Source of the DNA: Nitratireductor basaltis | GTDB lineage: Bacteria > Pseudomonadota > Alphaproteobacteria > Rhizobiales > Rhizobiaceae | Direction of reading: 5' to 3' | DNA: 64,000 nucleotides | Assembly (NCBI RefSeq): GCF_000733725.1 | Contig: NZ_JMQM01000002.1 | Span: forward strand, 186,001-250,000 | Shown here: positions 9,044-17,925 of the stretch, piece after piece | How positions within the stretch are numbered: the stretch's first letter is position 1 | Layout of the letters: each line of letters begins with the position of its first letter | Program-made: the position numbers and the translations under genes | Notes under the pieces: generated by a model | Seen by the model: only the letters and a program-made list of their open reading frames with translations | Told to the model about the DNA's origin: nothing | Database searches by the model: none

Positions 9044-12000
9044 TCACGTGAGTCCCGCAAGGGCTTCTTCCATCGCTTCGGGGCCGACTTCGATCAGTCT
9101 GGGTGCTTCAGTGAAGAGAAGCGCTGCACAGATGCCGTGTTCCGGATAGAGCGGCTTCAGAAGGCGTGCATAGAGGGCCATCTGTGCAACATAGGCCTTT
9201 GGCACCTCTGCGATCGTTCGCGGGGGAGGGCGGTTGGTCTTGTAGTCCACGATAAGGACCTTCTTATCCTGAACCACCAGTCTGTCTATCTTGCCGGCGA
9301 CCGCACGCTGTCTCCCGGCAAGTCTGATCTCTCCCATGAGCGAGACTTCCGCGCGAGAGGCAGGCGAGAAAAGAGGTCTGAACGTCTCGTCTTCCAGAAT
9401 TGCAAGAACCGATTGCACCGCTGCCTTGCGCTCGGCTTCGCCCCAGGATGCCCCGGCGCGAGCGATGTGGCGCTCAGCTGCAGCCGTGCGCGCCTCATCC
9501 GGCAGGTCCGGCAGAAGCTGCAACAACCGATGCATGGCGGTGCCACGTTCCATGGCCCTGTTCGGCCCCTTTTCCGGGCCCAGAACAGGAGATGCCGGTG
9601 GCGGGGCGGAATCGGCATCCGGTTCGATCAAAGCGTATGCGCCGGAGGGGCTGAGGGGTCTTGGCAGTTCGGCTGGGCGCTCCAAAGTTTCATTGAAGTG
9701 TGCAGGAAGCTCATACGAGCCTTCATGCTCCACGATATCCTGCTTCAGCTCGAATGGTCCGGTGGGTGTCACGCGGTAACGCATCACCGGGGCGCAATCG
9801 GCAGGATCCGCCAGTTCTTCAACATGTCCGGATGCTGCGAAGGCATCGCGTACCATGTCGTGCCAGGTTGGATCGGAAGATGCTTGCTTCCCACGATAAC
9901 CGCAGACAATGAGGCGGTCCTCCGCGCGGGTCATGCCGACATATAGAAGCCGGCGGTATTCCTCCTGGGCCTTGCTCGCGAATTCGGTGTCGATTTCCCG
10001 CGAAAGGCTGTTTGAAAGGCTTGTATCCCCACGCCACAGATAGGCTGGCAACGGTTCCTCGTATCGCTTCTGCTTGAGCAGAAAAGGTATCAGTTCCGGA
10101 CGGTGGCTGTGGGTGAAGGCCTTGCTCCCCGGGTCGACAAGAAACACGACCGGCGCCTCCAGACCCTTGGCGGCATGGACCGTCATGATGCGCACTTCAT
10201 CGCGCGCCTGATCCATCTCACGCTTGATCTCGGGTGCAGCTCCGCCCAACACGGCGAGAAGCGCTTCCAGTCCCACGACACCGCTGCGCTCGCTCGCAAG
10301 GCAATAGGAGAGAAACTCATCGAGAATGTCGTTTGCCTCGTGACCGAGCCGCGCGACAAAGCGCTGGCGCATTCCCGGCTGTCGGTCTGTCCCGGTCAGA
10401 ATTTCACTGAAAAGCTCGAAGACCTGGCTGAAGCCTGCCCTGTTCTGCCAACGGTCAAGTGTCTCCACCACATTGGCCAGCCATGGTTCCTGCTGGGCGC
10501 GGCGGTGAAGGGCCTGATAGAGCGAGGTGGATTTCCCCCGCTTCCATCCGATGCGGAAAAGATCATCGTCATCCAGGCTGAAGATCGGGCTTTTGAGAAC
10601 CGCTGCAAGCGACAGGTCGTCATGCGGCTGCAGCAAGAACTTACCCAATGCCAACAGATCCTGCACAGCGATATGGGCAGTCAGACGGAGGCGGTCGGCA
10701 CCGGCCACCGAAACGTTGCGCTCCTTTAGGCTGCGCGAAAGAGCGTGAACGAAACGGTCGCGCTTTCGCACAAGCACCAGAATATCGCCAGGCTTGAGGC
10801 GACGCTTCTGTCCTTCGAGGGTTTCACCATCCTTCAGCCACTGGCAGATGCGGTCGGCCATGAGTTCGGCCAGTCGCGCGGCGGGCGCTGACGTGTGGTC
10901 GACGGCTTGGGTCCAGTCGTCCGGCTCCTCGACTGTTTCAGGCGTCAGAGACTGCCAAAGTTCGACATAGCCGGGTGCGTTGTCCCGCACGGCCTTGTGC
11001 TCAAGCGGCTCGGGGTCACGGGTCAGGCCACGGCGGGCCTCTTCCCGCGCGAAGACCGTGTCCACCGCGCTCAATACGTCATAGGTGGAGCGAAACGAAT
11101 GTGTCAGCCGCACGCGCTCGAATTGCGCACCGGCCTCGCCCACCTGCCGCTCGAACTCCATTCCGCTCTCGGCAAAAGCGGCCGGCTCTGCGCCCTGAAA
11201 CGAGTAGATCGACTGCTTCTCATCACCGACCGCGAAGATCGTGCGCTCGATGTCCTCGCGTGCGCCTTCGCCTGCGAAAAATTCCGATGTGAGCATGCGC
11301 ACGATCTGCCATTGCTCGGGGCTCGTATCCTGCGCTTCATCAATCAGGACGTGATCAATGCCGCGGTCGAGCTTGAACTGAACCCAGGGCCCCACATCCT
11401 GCCGCGCAAGCAGGTTGACGGTGCGCATGATGAGGTCGTTGAAGTCGAGAAAACCCCTTGCCTGCTTGAGCCGCTCGTAACGCGCGATCAGGGCGTCGGC
11501 GATGGTCAGTGCAGAACGCGTCGCCTGAAGCATCTCGAACTGGTTTAGCCGGTCAATGTCCTGCTGGATCTGTTCCGCCGCTGCACAGTAGCGCTCGTAG
11601 ATGCCCGGCAGAGCTGTGCGCATTGCCTTCTTGAAAGTCTTATCAGCATAAATCTCACCCTTTCCGGTCAACATCGCCCTGGCAAAAAGCTTTAGGCGCC
11701 GCGCAGGATCTTTTTCAGCATAGGCCGCAATAGCCGTTTCACCGATCTGCTTCAGGAATTGCTTCGCATCCGTCTCTTCGGCATGTGCCATGATTTCCCG
11801 GAAATCAGAATCGGCGAAACCGGGATAGGGCCAGTTGCCTGCCGCGATGGTCTCTGCGGTCTCTTCCGCGGAAAAACCGTGCGCCTCGAAGAGTTCGGCA
11901 TAGGGTTCAGGCGGCTGGCCAACCCTGTCTATGAAACGACGCAGCTTTTCGCGCTTGCTGACCACTTCCGCCAGAAGCTTGTCCAAGCCGGTCTCACCTG

Positions 12001-12568
12001 CCCTGTCGATGACTTCGGCGAATGCTTCCGCAAGGCGGCCATCTGCTCCCGAGGCGATGTTGCCAAGCAGGTCACGCCGCGCCTCTGCAACAAGCGCTTC
12101 CTCCATCTGCCCGTCGAGAAGCTCGAAATGGCCTGCGATATTCGCTTCCAGCGGGAACTGGTGGAGTATGGCTTCGCAGAATGCGTGAATGGTCTGGATC
12201 TTCAACCCGCCCGGGGTTTCCAGTGCTCGGGCAAAAAGCCTGCGTGCCTGAGCAATCGTGGCAGGCCCCGGCTTGCGGCGCTCTGTCGCTTCGATGTTCC
12301 TTGCCAGCTCCGCTTCGTCCATCAGGCTCCAGCGCGCCAGTGTGCCGAAGACGCGGTTTGCCATGTTGGCAGCCGCCGCGCGGGTATAGGTCAGGCAGAG
12401 GATGCGCGAGGGGTCGGTGCCCTGAAGCAGAAGCCGGATCACGCGCTGGGAGAGGACATGGGTCTTGCCCGAACCGGCGTGAGCGGCAACCCAGGCGGAA
12501 CGCGCCGGGTCCGACGCCATGGACTGCAGGCGCAGTGTTTCGGCTGGAATCTCAAGCTTGCCGCTCAT
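9044..12568 (-). CDS. addA: Double-strand break repair helicase-nuclease AddA
   Basis: Helicase and nuclease subunit of AddAB, which resects double-strand ends for RecA in organisms without RecBCD. The 1174-residue protein is a UvrD/Rep-type SF1A helicase. Visible are Walker A AGSGKT at 31-36, motif Ia-like TYTRAAAANM, Walker B LIDEAQD at 408-414, the motif around GDEKQSIYSFQGA, and MTVHAAKGLE. The C-terminal PD-(D/E)XK nuclease has VDYKTN at 1107-1112. The ATG at 12568 overlaps the addB stop as ATGA and fits the family start, so an ATG 42 nt upstream is disfavoured. Confidence 0.96.
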   Translation of the reverse strand: MSGKLEIPAETLRLQSMASDPARSAWVAAHAGSGKTHVLSQRVIRLLLQGTDPSRILCLTYTRAAAANMANRVFGTLARWSLMDEAELARNIEATERRKPGPATIAQARRLFARALETPGGLKIQTIHAFCEAILHQFPLEANIAGHFELLDGQMEEALVAEARRDLLGNIASGADGRLAEAFAEVIDRAGETGLDKLLAEVVSKREKLRRFIDRVGQPPEPYAELFEAHGFSAEETAETIAAGNWPYPGFADSDFREIMAHAEETDAKQFLKQIGETAIAAYAEKDPARRLKLFARAMLTGKGEIYADKTFKKAMRTALPGIYERYCAAAEQIQQDIDRLNQFEMLQATRSALTIADALIARYERLKQARGFLDFNDLIMRTVNLLARQDVGPWVQFKLDRGIDHVLIDEAQDTSPEQWQIVRMLTSEFFAGEGAREDIERTIFAVGDEKQSIYSFQGAEPAAFAESGMEFERQVGEAGAQFERVRLTHSFRSTYDVLSAVDTVFAREEARRGLTRDPEPLEHKAVRDNAPGYVELWQSLTPETVEEPDDWTQAVDHTSAPAARLAELMADRICQWLKDGETLEGQKRRLKPGDILVLVRKRDRFVHALSRSLKERNVSVAGADRLRLTAHIAVQDLLALGKFLLQPHDDLSLAAVLKSPIFSLDDDDLFRIGWKRGKSTSLYQALHRRAQQEPWLANVVETLDRWQNRAGFSQVFELFSEILTGTDRQPGMRQRFVARLGHEANDILDEFLSYCLASERSGVVGLEALLAVLGGAAPEIKREMDQARDEVRIMTVHAAKGLEAPVVFLVDPGSKAFTHSHRPELIPFLLKQKRYEEPLPAYLWRGDTSLSNSLSREIDTEFASKAQEEYRRLLYVGMTRAEDRLIVCGYRGKQASSDPTWHDMVRDAFAASGHVEELADPADCAPVMRYRVTPTGPFELKQDIVEHEGSYELPAHFNETLERPAELPRPLSPSGAYALIEPDADSAPPPASPVLGPEKGPNRAMERGTAMHRLLQLLPDLPDEARTAAAERHIARAGASWGEAERKAAVQSVLAILEDETFRPLFSPASRAEVSLMGEIRLAGRQRAVAGKIDRLVVQDKKVLIVDYKTNRPPPRTIAEVPKAYVAQMALYARLLKPLYPEHGICAALLFTEAPRLIEVGPEAMEEALAGLT

Positions 12569-15500
12569 TCGCCACCCTCGCCATTGGCACCATCGTCTCC
12601 GGCCGACCATTCGAGAACTCGCGCAAGATGGTCGTAGTAGCCTTCGGTGTCGCTTTCCTTGAAAGGTAGTGCTCTGGAGAGATAGCCGACATCCGGATTG
12701 TCGTAGTGAGCGAGCATTCGCTGGAGCCGCTGCCAGGACTCCTCGGCGAGATCGGCGGCCGATTTGTCTGCGCCCTTCACCGAAAGGACCGAGTCACCCT
12801 GCACCTCACCCTTGGCCTTCAGGCGCACATAAAGCAAATCCTGTGTTTCGGGCGAGCCAAGTTCTGCAAACGCGCCGCGTTCCAGAAGAGCCGCTTCGAG
12901 TGGAAGCTGCGGGGCCAATAGCCGGTAAGCCTGAGTGACGCTGGGATATGAGCCGGTCTTGTAGTCGATGATCTCCGCGCCTCCATCGGTGCGGATGTCG
13001 ATGCGGTCAGCCCTGCCTGAGAGCGTTTTTTCTCCCTGAACCACGACCTTGCCCGCCACGACCTCCACATGGCGTGCCGCGACAAGTCCTGCGCGCTCGC
13101 TCTCCCAGCGGATGAATTCTGCTGCCGTGCGCTCGAAGCGGGGCCACCATACCGCTTCCACATCGGCGGGAAGTGCCACCTCCGCAAACAGGTCACGACC
13201 GGCCTGCAGAAGCTCCCCGAGCGCTTCAGGCCCTGCCGGATCTCTGCTTGTGGCGATGAAATGCTCCAGAATATCGTGGAAGAGATTGCCGCGCTCCGCA
13301 GCACCGGGATCGCGTATTAGCGGGTCCAGAGGATGTAGCCCGAGGATACGGCGGGCATAGATTGCATAGGGATCGCGCCTGAGCGTCTCGACTTCCGTGA
13401 CAGAGAAATGCGTCGGTCGCGCTTCGATCGGCGGCTTGGGTTCGGGACGTCTGACAAATGGTTCGCGTCCCGCCGCCTCCAGCTGTCGGGTCCACGCGAT
13501 AAAGCGCGCGCCCCTGTGGCGCAATTGCTGCGATGCTTCTTCACCGATACAGGCCGTCAGCCGCTGGAGCCAACGCGATGCAACTGCCGGGGCTTCGCCT
13601 GCGCGCGATGCCCGCGAGAGAATGACTTCGGGCGCACCCATCGCCATCATGAAATCATGGGCGGAGAGACCGATGCGGCGCTCGGGCGGTTCAAGCTCAA
13701 GATCCGATTTCATGACCCGGGACAGAAAACGGTCTGACGCCGGTACCTGCGGCCATGAACCTTCGTTCAAGCCACCAAGAACCATGACGTCGACATGCTG
13801 CAGACGTGCCTCGAGCGTCCCCCATATGGCCACGCGCTGATCTGCCCCCGGTGAAGGCTTCACCGCCTGCCCGGCACTCAAAGCCGCGTAGATGTCCGGC
13901 CATTCGCTTGCTTCCAGCTCAAGTGGAGCTTCCGTGGAGACCAGCTGTGACAGGAAAGCAGCCAATGCGTCGCCGGCATCGCCGCCATAAACGGCATCGA
14001 GCTTGCCATCCGGCGAACAGCCCATCGCCTCCAGAGCCTGAACACTGATGCGTGCGATCTGCGCCAGAGGCAGTGTGCTTCCGCGCAGCGCGGCGAGAGG
14101 AGCAACGGCTTTGACAAGCCGTTTGAGTACATTGCGCGCCGCTTCCGCATCCGCTTCACTGAAACGCTCCATCCAGAACGGCTTCCTGGAAGCAGCCGCC
14201 CACATCTCCAGTCGTTCTTCGAACAACTGATCAAGGCTTGCCAGGTCGGGTCGGCCGGTGCCGCCTCTCAGCGATACCAGTTCCACCCATTCCACTGCGT
14301 GACGTGTCTGACTGCGCGGAAGAGACAAGTTGAGCAGCGGGTGTTTCAAGAGACTGATGATGGGGACCGGATCGCCCGGGCGCATAGACGCTTCCAGAAG
14401 GAGACGCAAAAGCGTCGCCGGTGGCGTTTCGGACAATGGCGTGCCGGCTGAATCGTCGGCTTCAATACCAAAGCGACGCAATTCTGCTGCCACGCGACGC
14501 GCAAGTGTGCGGTCAGGCGTCACAAGTGCAGCTGTGCGCCCTTCCGTGGCGATGGCATCTCGCAGGGCAACGGCAATGGCGAATGCTTCTTCACGCTGGC
14601 TGGCCGCTTCGATCAGGCTGACGCCATCAAGTGCTCCATCCGCGAGCGTCTTCGCGATGAAGGGGCGCATTTCCGACCAGCGATCTGTGGTCTCCGCCGG
14701 ACGCATCGCCTCTGCCATGAGCCTTCGTCGTGCTTCAAGCGCGGGTGTCGGTTCGGCCAGAACGGCGATATCCTGCCGCTGCATCCTGATCGAATTCACG
14801 AGCTTTTTCAGGCCGAATTGGGGGTGACCACATGATGCCGGTGATGTCGCCGCGTCCAGAGACGCCCAGGAAGTGTCATCAAGTGCGGTGTCGAATCCCG
14901 GCAGGACCACAGCACCTTGCGGCAGCCGGGCAATGGTGGCGAGGAGGCGGGCGGTTGCTGGTATGGAACCTGTTGACCCTGCTGCAATCACCGGTCCCCG
15001 ATGCAGGCCGTTGGCCAGCCGGCGGGCTTCCGCATCCAGCATGGCGTTGCGATGGGCGGCCGGGTTCGAGCGATCATAGGCTGCCAGCACATTTGGCCAA
15101 TGGCTGGTGACGATGGAGAGAAAATCGAGCGTGACCTGCCACCAGCCGGCAAGTTCACGAGGGACAAGATCGGACAGGCGCGACCAGTCCGCCTGCTCGG
15201 TTTCGATCTCGTCCATGAGATTGGCGAGATCGCGGGCGAGCCACAGGCCATCGGCGAGGGTGGCTGGAACCACCACACCTTCTGCAAATCGCTCGGCAAC
15301 ATGGGCCGGAACCCGGGCCTTCCATGCCTGCACGAGCGGTCCGAGCAGAAGAATGCGGTCGAGATTGGAAATGGGCGGCGCAAGGTCGAGCGCGGCCTGT
15401 GCACCGGTCGGGTCGAAATCCGCCAGATCACTCTCGAACTCACCCAGTGCCCTGATCACGGGCAGGATCGCGGACTGGCCGCCCAGCCGATCAAGAAATG

Positions 15501-15684
15501 CACTGCGCAAAGCACGCACGGCGCGCCGCGTTGGCAGATAGATCGTTACATCGGAAAGCGCGAGCGGCGAGCCATCGTGGCGAAAGCCGTCGACAAGCCT
15601 GCCCGACAAAAGCGCATCCACGAGCGTGGGCAGGAAGGACACGCCAGGCGGAATGGTGCGAACATTGGGGTTTTCGCGCAGCAT
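12565..15684 (-). CDS. addB: Double-strand break repair protein AddB
   Basis: Partner of AddA, with a degenerate helicase-like N-terminal part and a second nuclease domain. The 1039-residue protein shows the C-terminal nuclease signature GRADRID followed by IDYKTG at 906-911. Firmicute AddB has four cysteines around this domain that hold an iron-sulfur cluster. I see no cysteine in the last 250 residues here, consistent with the alphaproteobacterial subtype. Its ATG shares one base with the murU stop (TGATG), and its stop overlaps addA, so the three are translationally chained. Confidence 0.93.
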   Translation of the reverse strand: MLRENPNVRTIPPGVSFLPTLVDALLSGRLVDGFRHDGSPLALSDVTIYLPTRRAVRALRSAFLDRLGGQSAILPVIRALGEFESDLADFDPTGAQAALDLAPPISNLDRILLLGPLVQAWKARVPAHVAERFAEGVVVPATLADGLWLARDLANLMDEIETEQADWSRLSDLVPRELAGWWQVTLDFLSIVTSHWPNVLAAYDRSNPAAHRNAMLDAEARRLANGLHRGPVIAAGSTGSIPATARLLATIARLPQGAVVLPGFDTALDDTSWASLDAATSPASCGHPQFGLKKLVNSIRMQRQDIAVLAEPTPALEARRRLMAEAMRPAETTDRWSEMRPFIAKTLADGALDGVSLIEAASQREEAFAIAVALRDAIATEGRTAALVTPDRTLARRVAAELRRFGIEADDSAGTPLSETPPATLLRLLLEASMRPGDPVPIISLLKHPLLNLSLPRSQTRHAVEWVELVSLRGGTGRPDLASLDQLFEERLEMWAAASRKPFWMERFSEADAEAARNVLKRLVKAVAPLAALRGSTLPLAQIARISVQALEAMGCSPDGKLDAVYGGDAGDALAAFLSQLVSTEAPLELEASEWPDIYAALSAGQAVKPSPGADQRVAIWGTLEARLQHVDVMVLGGLNEGSWPQVPASDRFLSRVMKSDLELEPPERRIGLSAHDFMMAMGAPEVILSRASRAGEAPAVASRWLQRLTACIGEEASQQLRHRGARFIAWTRQLEAAGREPFVRRPEPKPPIEARPTHFSVTEVETLRRDPYAIYARRILGLHPLDPLIRDPGAAERGNLFHDILEHFIATSRDPAGPEALGELLQAGRDLFAEVALPADVEAVWWPRFERTAAEFIRWESERAGLVAARHVEVVAGKVVVQGEKTLSGRADRIDIRTDGGAEIIDYKTGSYPSVTQAYRLLAPQLPLEAALLERGAFAELGSPETQDLLYVRLKAKGEVQGDSVLSVKGADKSAADLAEESWQRLQRMLAHYDNPDVGYLSRALPFKESDTEGYYDHLARVLEWSAGDDGANGEGGE

Positions 15685-16421
15685 CAGCTGCCCCGTAACT
15701 GCCTGATGGCCTGCTCTGCCGGCGCGATGGCGTCTGGTGTGCCAACGGTGATCCAGTGGCCTTGAAGCGGCAGACCATAAAGCCTGCCGGCTTCGATGGC
15801 ACGATCGAAATAGATGTTCAGGGAATGCGGTTTGGCTGAAGCATCAGAAAAGACAGCCGGGTTAACGATGCCGGAGCCCGCATAAATATAGCCCTCGGCA
15901 CTTCCTTGAGCACGGCGGATGGCTCCCGCAGCCTCGCCAGCGGTTTCGTTCATGAGAAAGTCGATTTTGCCGCTGTGGCCGGTCGCATTTTCAGGTGCGA
16001 CCAGGAGAAGAAGCATGTCCATATGCGCTGGATCCCAGGCTTCAGCCAAGCGCCGGAGGTTGAGACCGTTGTCATCAAGCCAGAATGTATCTGCGTTCAG
16101 TATGAAACACGGATCGCTGCCCAGTTCAGGAAGCGCCTTGACCAGACCGCCAGCGGAATCCAGCAAAATTTCGCGCTCATCGGAGATCGTGACGGACGGC
16201 TTTCGGCGCTGCGCAAGATGCGCTTCCATCTGCTCGGCCAGGTGATGAACATTTACCACCGTGTGGGAGACGCCCGCGGCCTGCAGCGTGTCCAGCCCCC
16301 AGTCAATGAGCGGCTTGCCACCGACCTTGATGAGCGGCTTCGGTGTCGTCTCGGTCAGCGGGCGCATGCGCATTCCGAGGCCTGCAGACAGCACCATCGC
16401 CTTTTGCGGCACATCAGTCAT
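15684..16421 (-). CDS. murU: MurU-like sugar-1-phosphate nucleotidyltransferase
   Basis: A 245-residue nucleotidyltransferase. LSAGLGMRMRPLT at 11-23 is the nucleotide-binding signature, TPKPLI (26-31) follows, FILNADTFW carries the metal aspartate, and GHWITVGTPD is at the C-terminus. By sequence alone it could be called mannose-1-phosphate guanylyltransferase. The overlapping upstream gene is a kinase of the AmgK type, and AmgK plus MurU convert MurNAc to UDP-MurNAc in peptidoglycan recycling, so MurU is the better name. The ATG at 16421 overlaps the upstream stop by 8 nt. A longer frame (from 16553) would lie inside the neighbour and is not used. Confidence 0.85.
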   Translation of the reverse strand: MTDVPQKAMVLSAGLGMRMRPLTETTPKPLIKVGGKPLIDWGLDTLQAAGVSHTVVNVHHLAEQMEAHLAQRRKPSVTISDEREILLDSAGGLVKALPELGSDPCFILNADTFWLDDNGLNLRRLAEAWDPAHMDMLLLLVAPENATGHSGKIDFLMNETAGEAAGAIRRAQGSAEGYIYAGSGIVNPAVFSDASAKPHSLNIYFDRAIEAGRLYGLPLQGHWITVGTPDAIAPAEQAIRQLRGS

Positions 16422-17919
16422 GAACATCCTCATCCAGCAGGCGGTGCCTTGCATAAAATTCAGCGAGTTCGGCAAGTGCGGGATGCCGGATCGCTTCGCG
16501 CAGATATGCCCGGATGCGCGGCAGATGCGCAAGATAGCCTGACTTGCCGTCACGCTTGCACAACCTGACGAATGTGCCCAGAAGCTTCGTGTTGCGCTGG
16601 GCTGCGGTCAGCGCGAAGGCTTCTTCCAGAGCGTCCCGATCGAAAGCCGCATCCGTTCTTGCATCACAATAGGCCTGCAATATTCGCTGGCGCAGCGGGT
16701 TGGAAATGTCGATGCGCGCGTCGAAGGCCAGAGAGGAGAGATCATAGGCGGCAGGGCCGCGCAGTGCATCCTGCACATCGATGAGTCCGAGACGATCGTC
16801 GCCCTCGCATTCCTGCCGCCAAATAATGTTGGGTGAATGATAGTCGCGCAGAACGAGGCTTTGTTCGGCCTGTTCCAGACGCGAGAACAGCTTTTCCCAC
16901 AAGTCAAGAAACTGCTGCCGCTCCTGATCTGATGGATTTCGCCCGAACCGGTAAGGCAGGTACCAATCCAGGCACAGTTCGATCTCGATTCCCATCGCCT
17001 GACGGTCATACGGCTGTAGCTGGTGCTCCTGCCCTTCCGCCACGGGGAAGCGCGCCGGCCAGTCACGCTGGTGCAGGCGGGCAAGCAGTGCACCGGCAGC
17101 CTCGTAGCGTTCTGGAACGGGCAATCCGTTTTCGAGGAAGGCCCCGCTCCCGAGATGCTCGATAAGCAGGAGACCATCTTCCAGCGCCTGCGCATAAATC
17201 TTCGGTGCAGCGAAACCTTGTGCGCGCAACCCGTTGGCGATCCCGATGAAGGCACTCACCGACTGAGCCAGCCGCGCTATGTGGCTGTAAGGCCGACCGT
17301 CGCGCACCACAGGCTCGTCGCCACGTGCAGGAGCATCCATGAGGATGGCTGCCTTCCGCCCCTCCATATGCACCGTTTCATAGGCACGGATGGACGCGTC
17401 CCCCAGAAGAAAACGGCGACTTGCATCCTTGCAGCCTGCATCGACAAGAAAGCGCCGCACGGCGAAACTGTGTTCCAGGCGCCGGGCAGCCTCCTCGCCT
17501 GCTGAAACAGCCGCATCGCGTCCCTCGCCTGCCTCGGAAAGCCTGATCGTGATCGTGGCCTCCAGCGCTCCTTCAGCGCGCTCGGGCCATTCCACCAGAA
17601 GCGCACCTTCCGCGGCGACTTCTTCCACGCCGAGTTCGGCCAGTTCGCCGGGCTCGGAAAGCCGGTACAGGTCGAGATGATGAACGGGCAGGCGCAGCGG
17701 ATATTCCTGCATCAGCGTATAAGTCGGGCTTGGCACCTCGAGCGTGTCGTCACCGGCTATGGCGCGGATGATGGCGCGTGCCAGCGCGCTTTTGCCCATG
17801 CCAAGATCACCATGAAGAAAAACGACATCGCCCGGACGCAGTGCTGCAGCTATGTCGTCTCCCAGACGAGCGGTGGCTTCGTCGTTTTCAAGATGACGGA
17901 TAAATTCGCGGCCCCGCAT
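16414..17919 (-). CDS. TsaE-AmgK fusion: tRNA t6A ATPase joined to an amino-sugar kinase
   Basis: A 501-residue protein with two unrelated domains. Residues 1 to about 150 are TsaE, the ATPase needed for the t6A37 modification of ANN-decoding tRNAs: P-loop GDLGMGKS at 37-44, SPTYTL at 64-69, and the HLDLYRL and VEWPER segments. Residues about 155-501 are an aminoglycoside-phosphotransferase fold kinase with the catalytic loop RDYHSPNIIW (358-367; Asp359, Asn364) and the metal aspartate in IDVQDA (Asp381), matching AmgK (anomeric MurNAc/GlcNAc kinase). There is no stop or frameshift between the parts. The gene lies between divL (6 nt gap) and murU (8 nt overlap). Fusion is seen directly; the AmgK role is inferred from the fold and from murU. 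Confidence 0.88.
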   Translation of the reverse strand: MRGREFIRHLENDEATARLGDDIAAALRPGDVVFLHGDLGMGKSALARAIIRAIAGDDTLEVPSPTYTLMQEYPLRLPVHHLDLYRLSEPGELAELGVEEVAAEGALLVEWPERAEGALEATITIRLSEAGEGRDAAVSAGEEAARRLEHSFAVRRFLVDAGCKDASRRFLLGDASIRAYETVHMEGRKAAILMDAPARGDEPVVRDGRPYSHIARLAQSVSAFIGIANGLRAQGFAAPKIYAQALEDGLLLIEHLGSGAFLENGLPVPERYEAAGALLARLHQRDWPARFPVAEGQEHQLQPYDRQAMGIEIELCLDWYLPYRFGRNPSDQERQQFLDLWEKLFSRLEQAEQSLVLRDYHSPNIIWRQECEGDDRLGLIDVQDALRGPAAYDLSSLAFDARIDISNPLRQRILQAYCDARTDAAFDRDALEEAFALTAAQRNTKLLGTFVRLCKRDGKSGYLAHLPRIRAYLREAIRHPALAELAEFYARHRLLDEDVHD

Positions 17920-17925
17920 CCGGCG

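Noticed and set aside
9044-9051. TCACGTGA at the addA stop as a parS site
   Set aside because: Flanks do not match TGTT/AACA; only the 8 bp core is shared.
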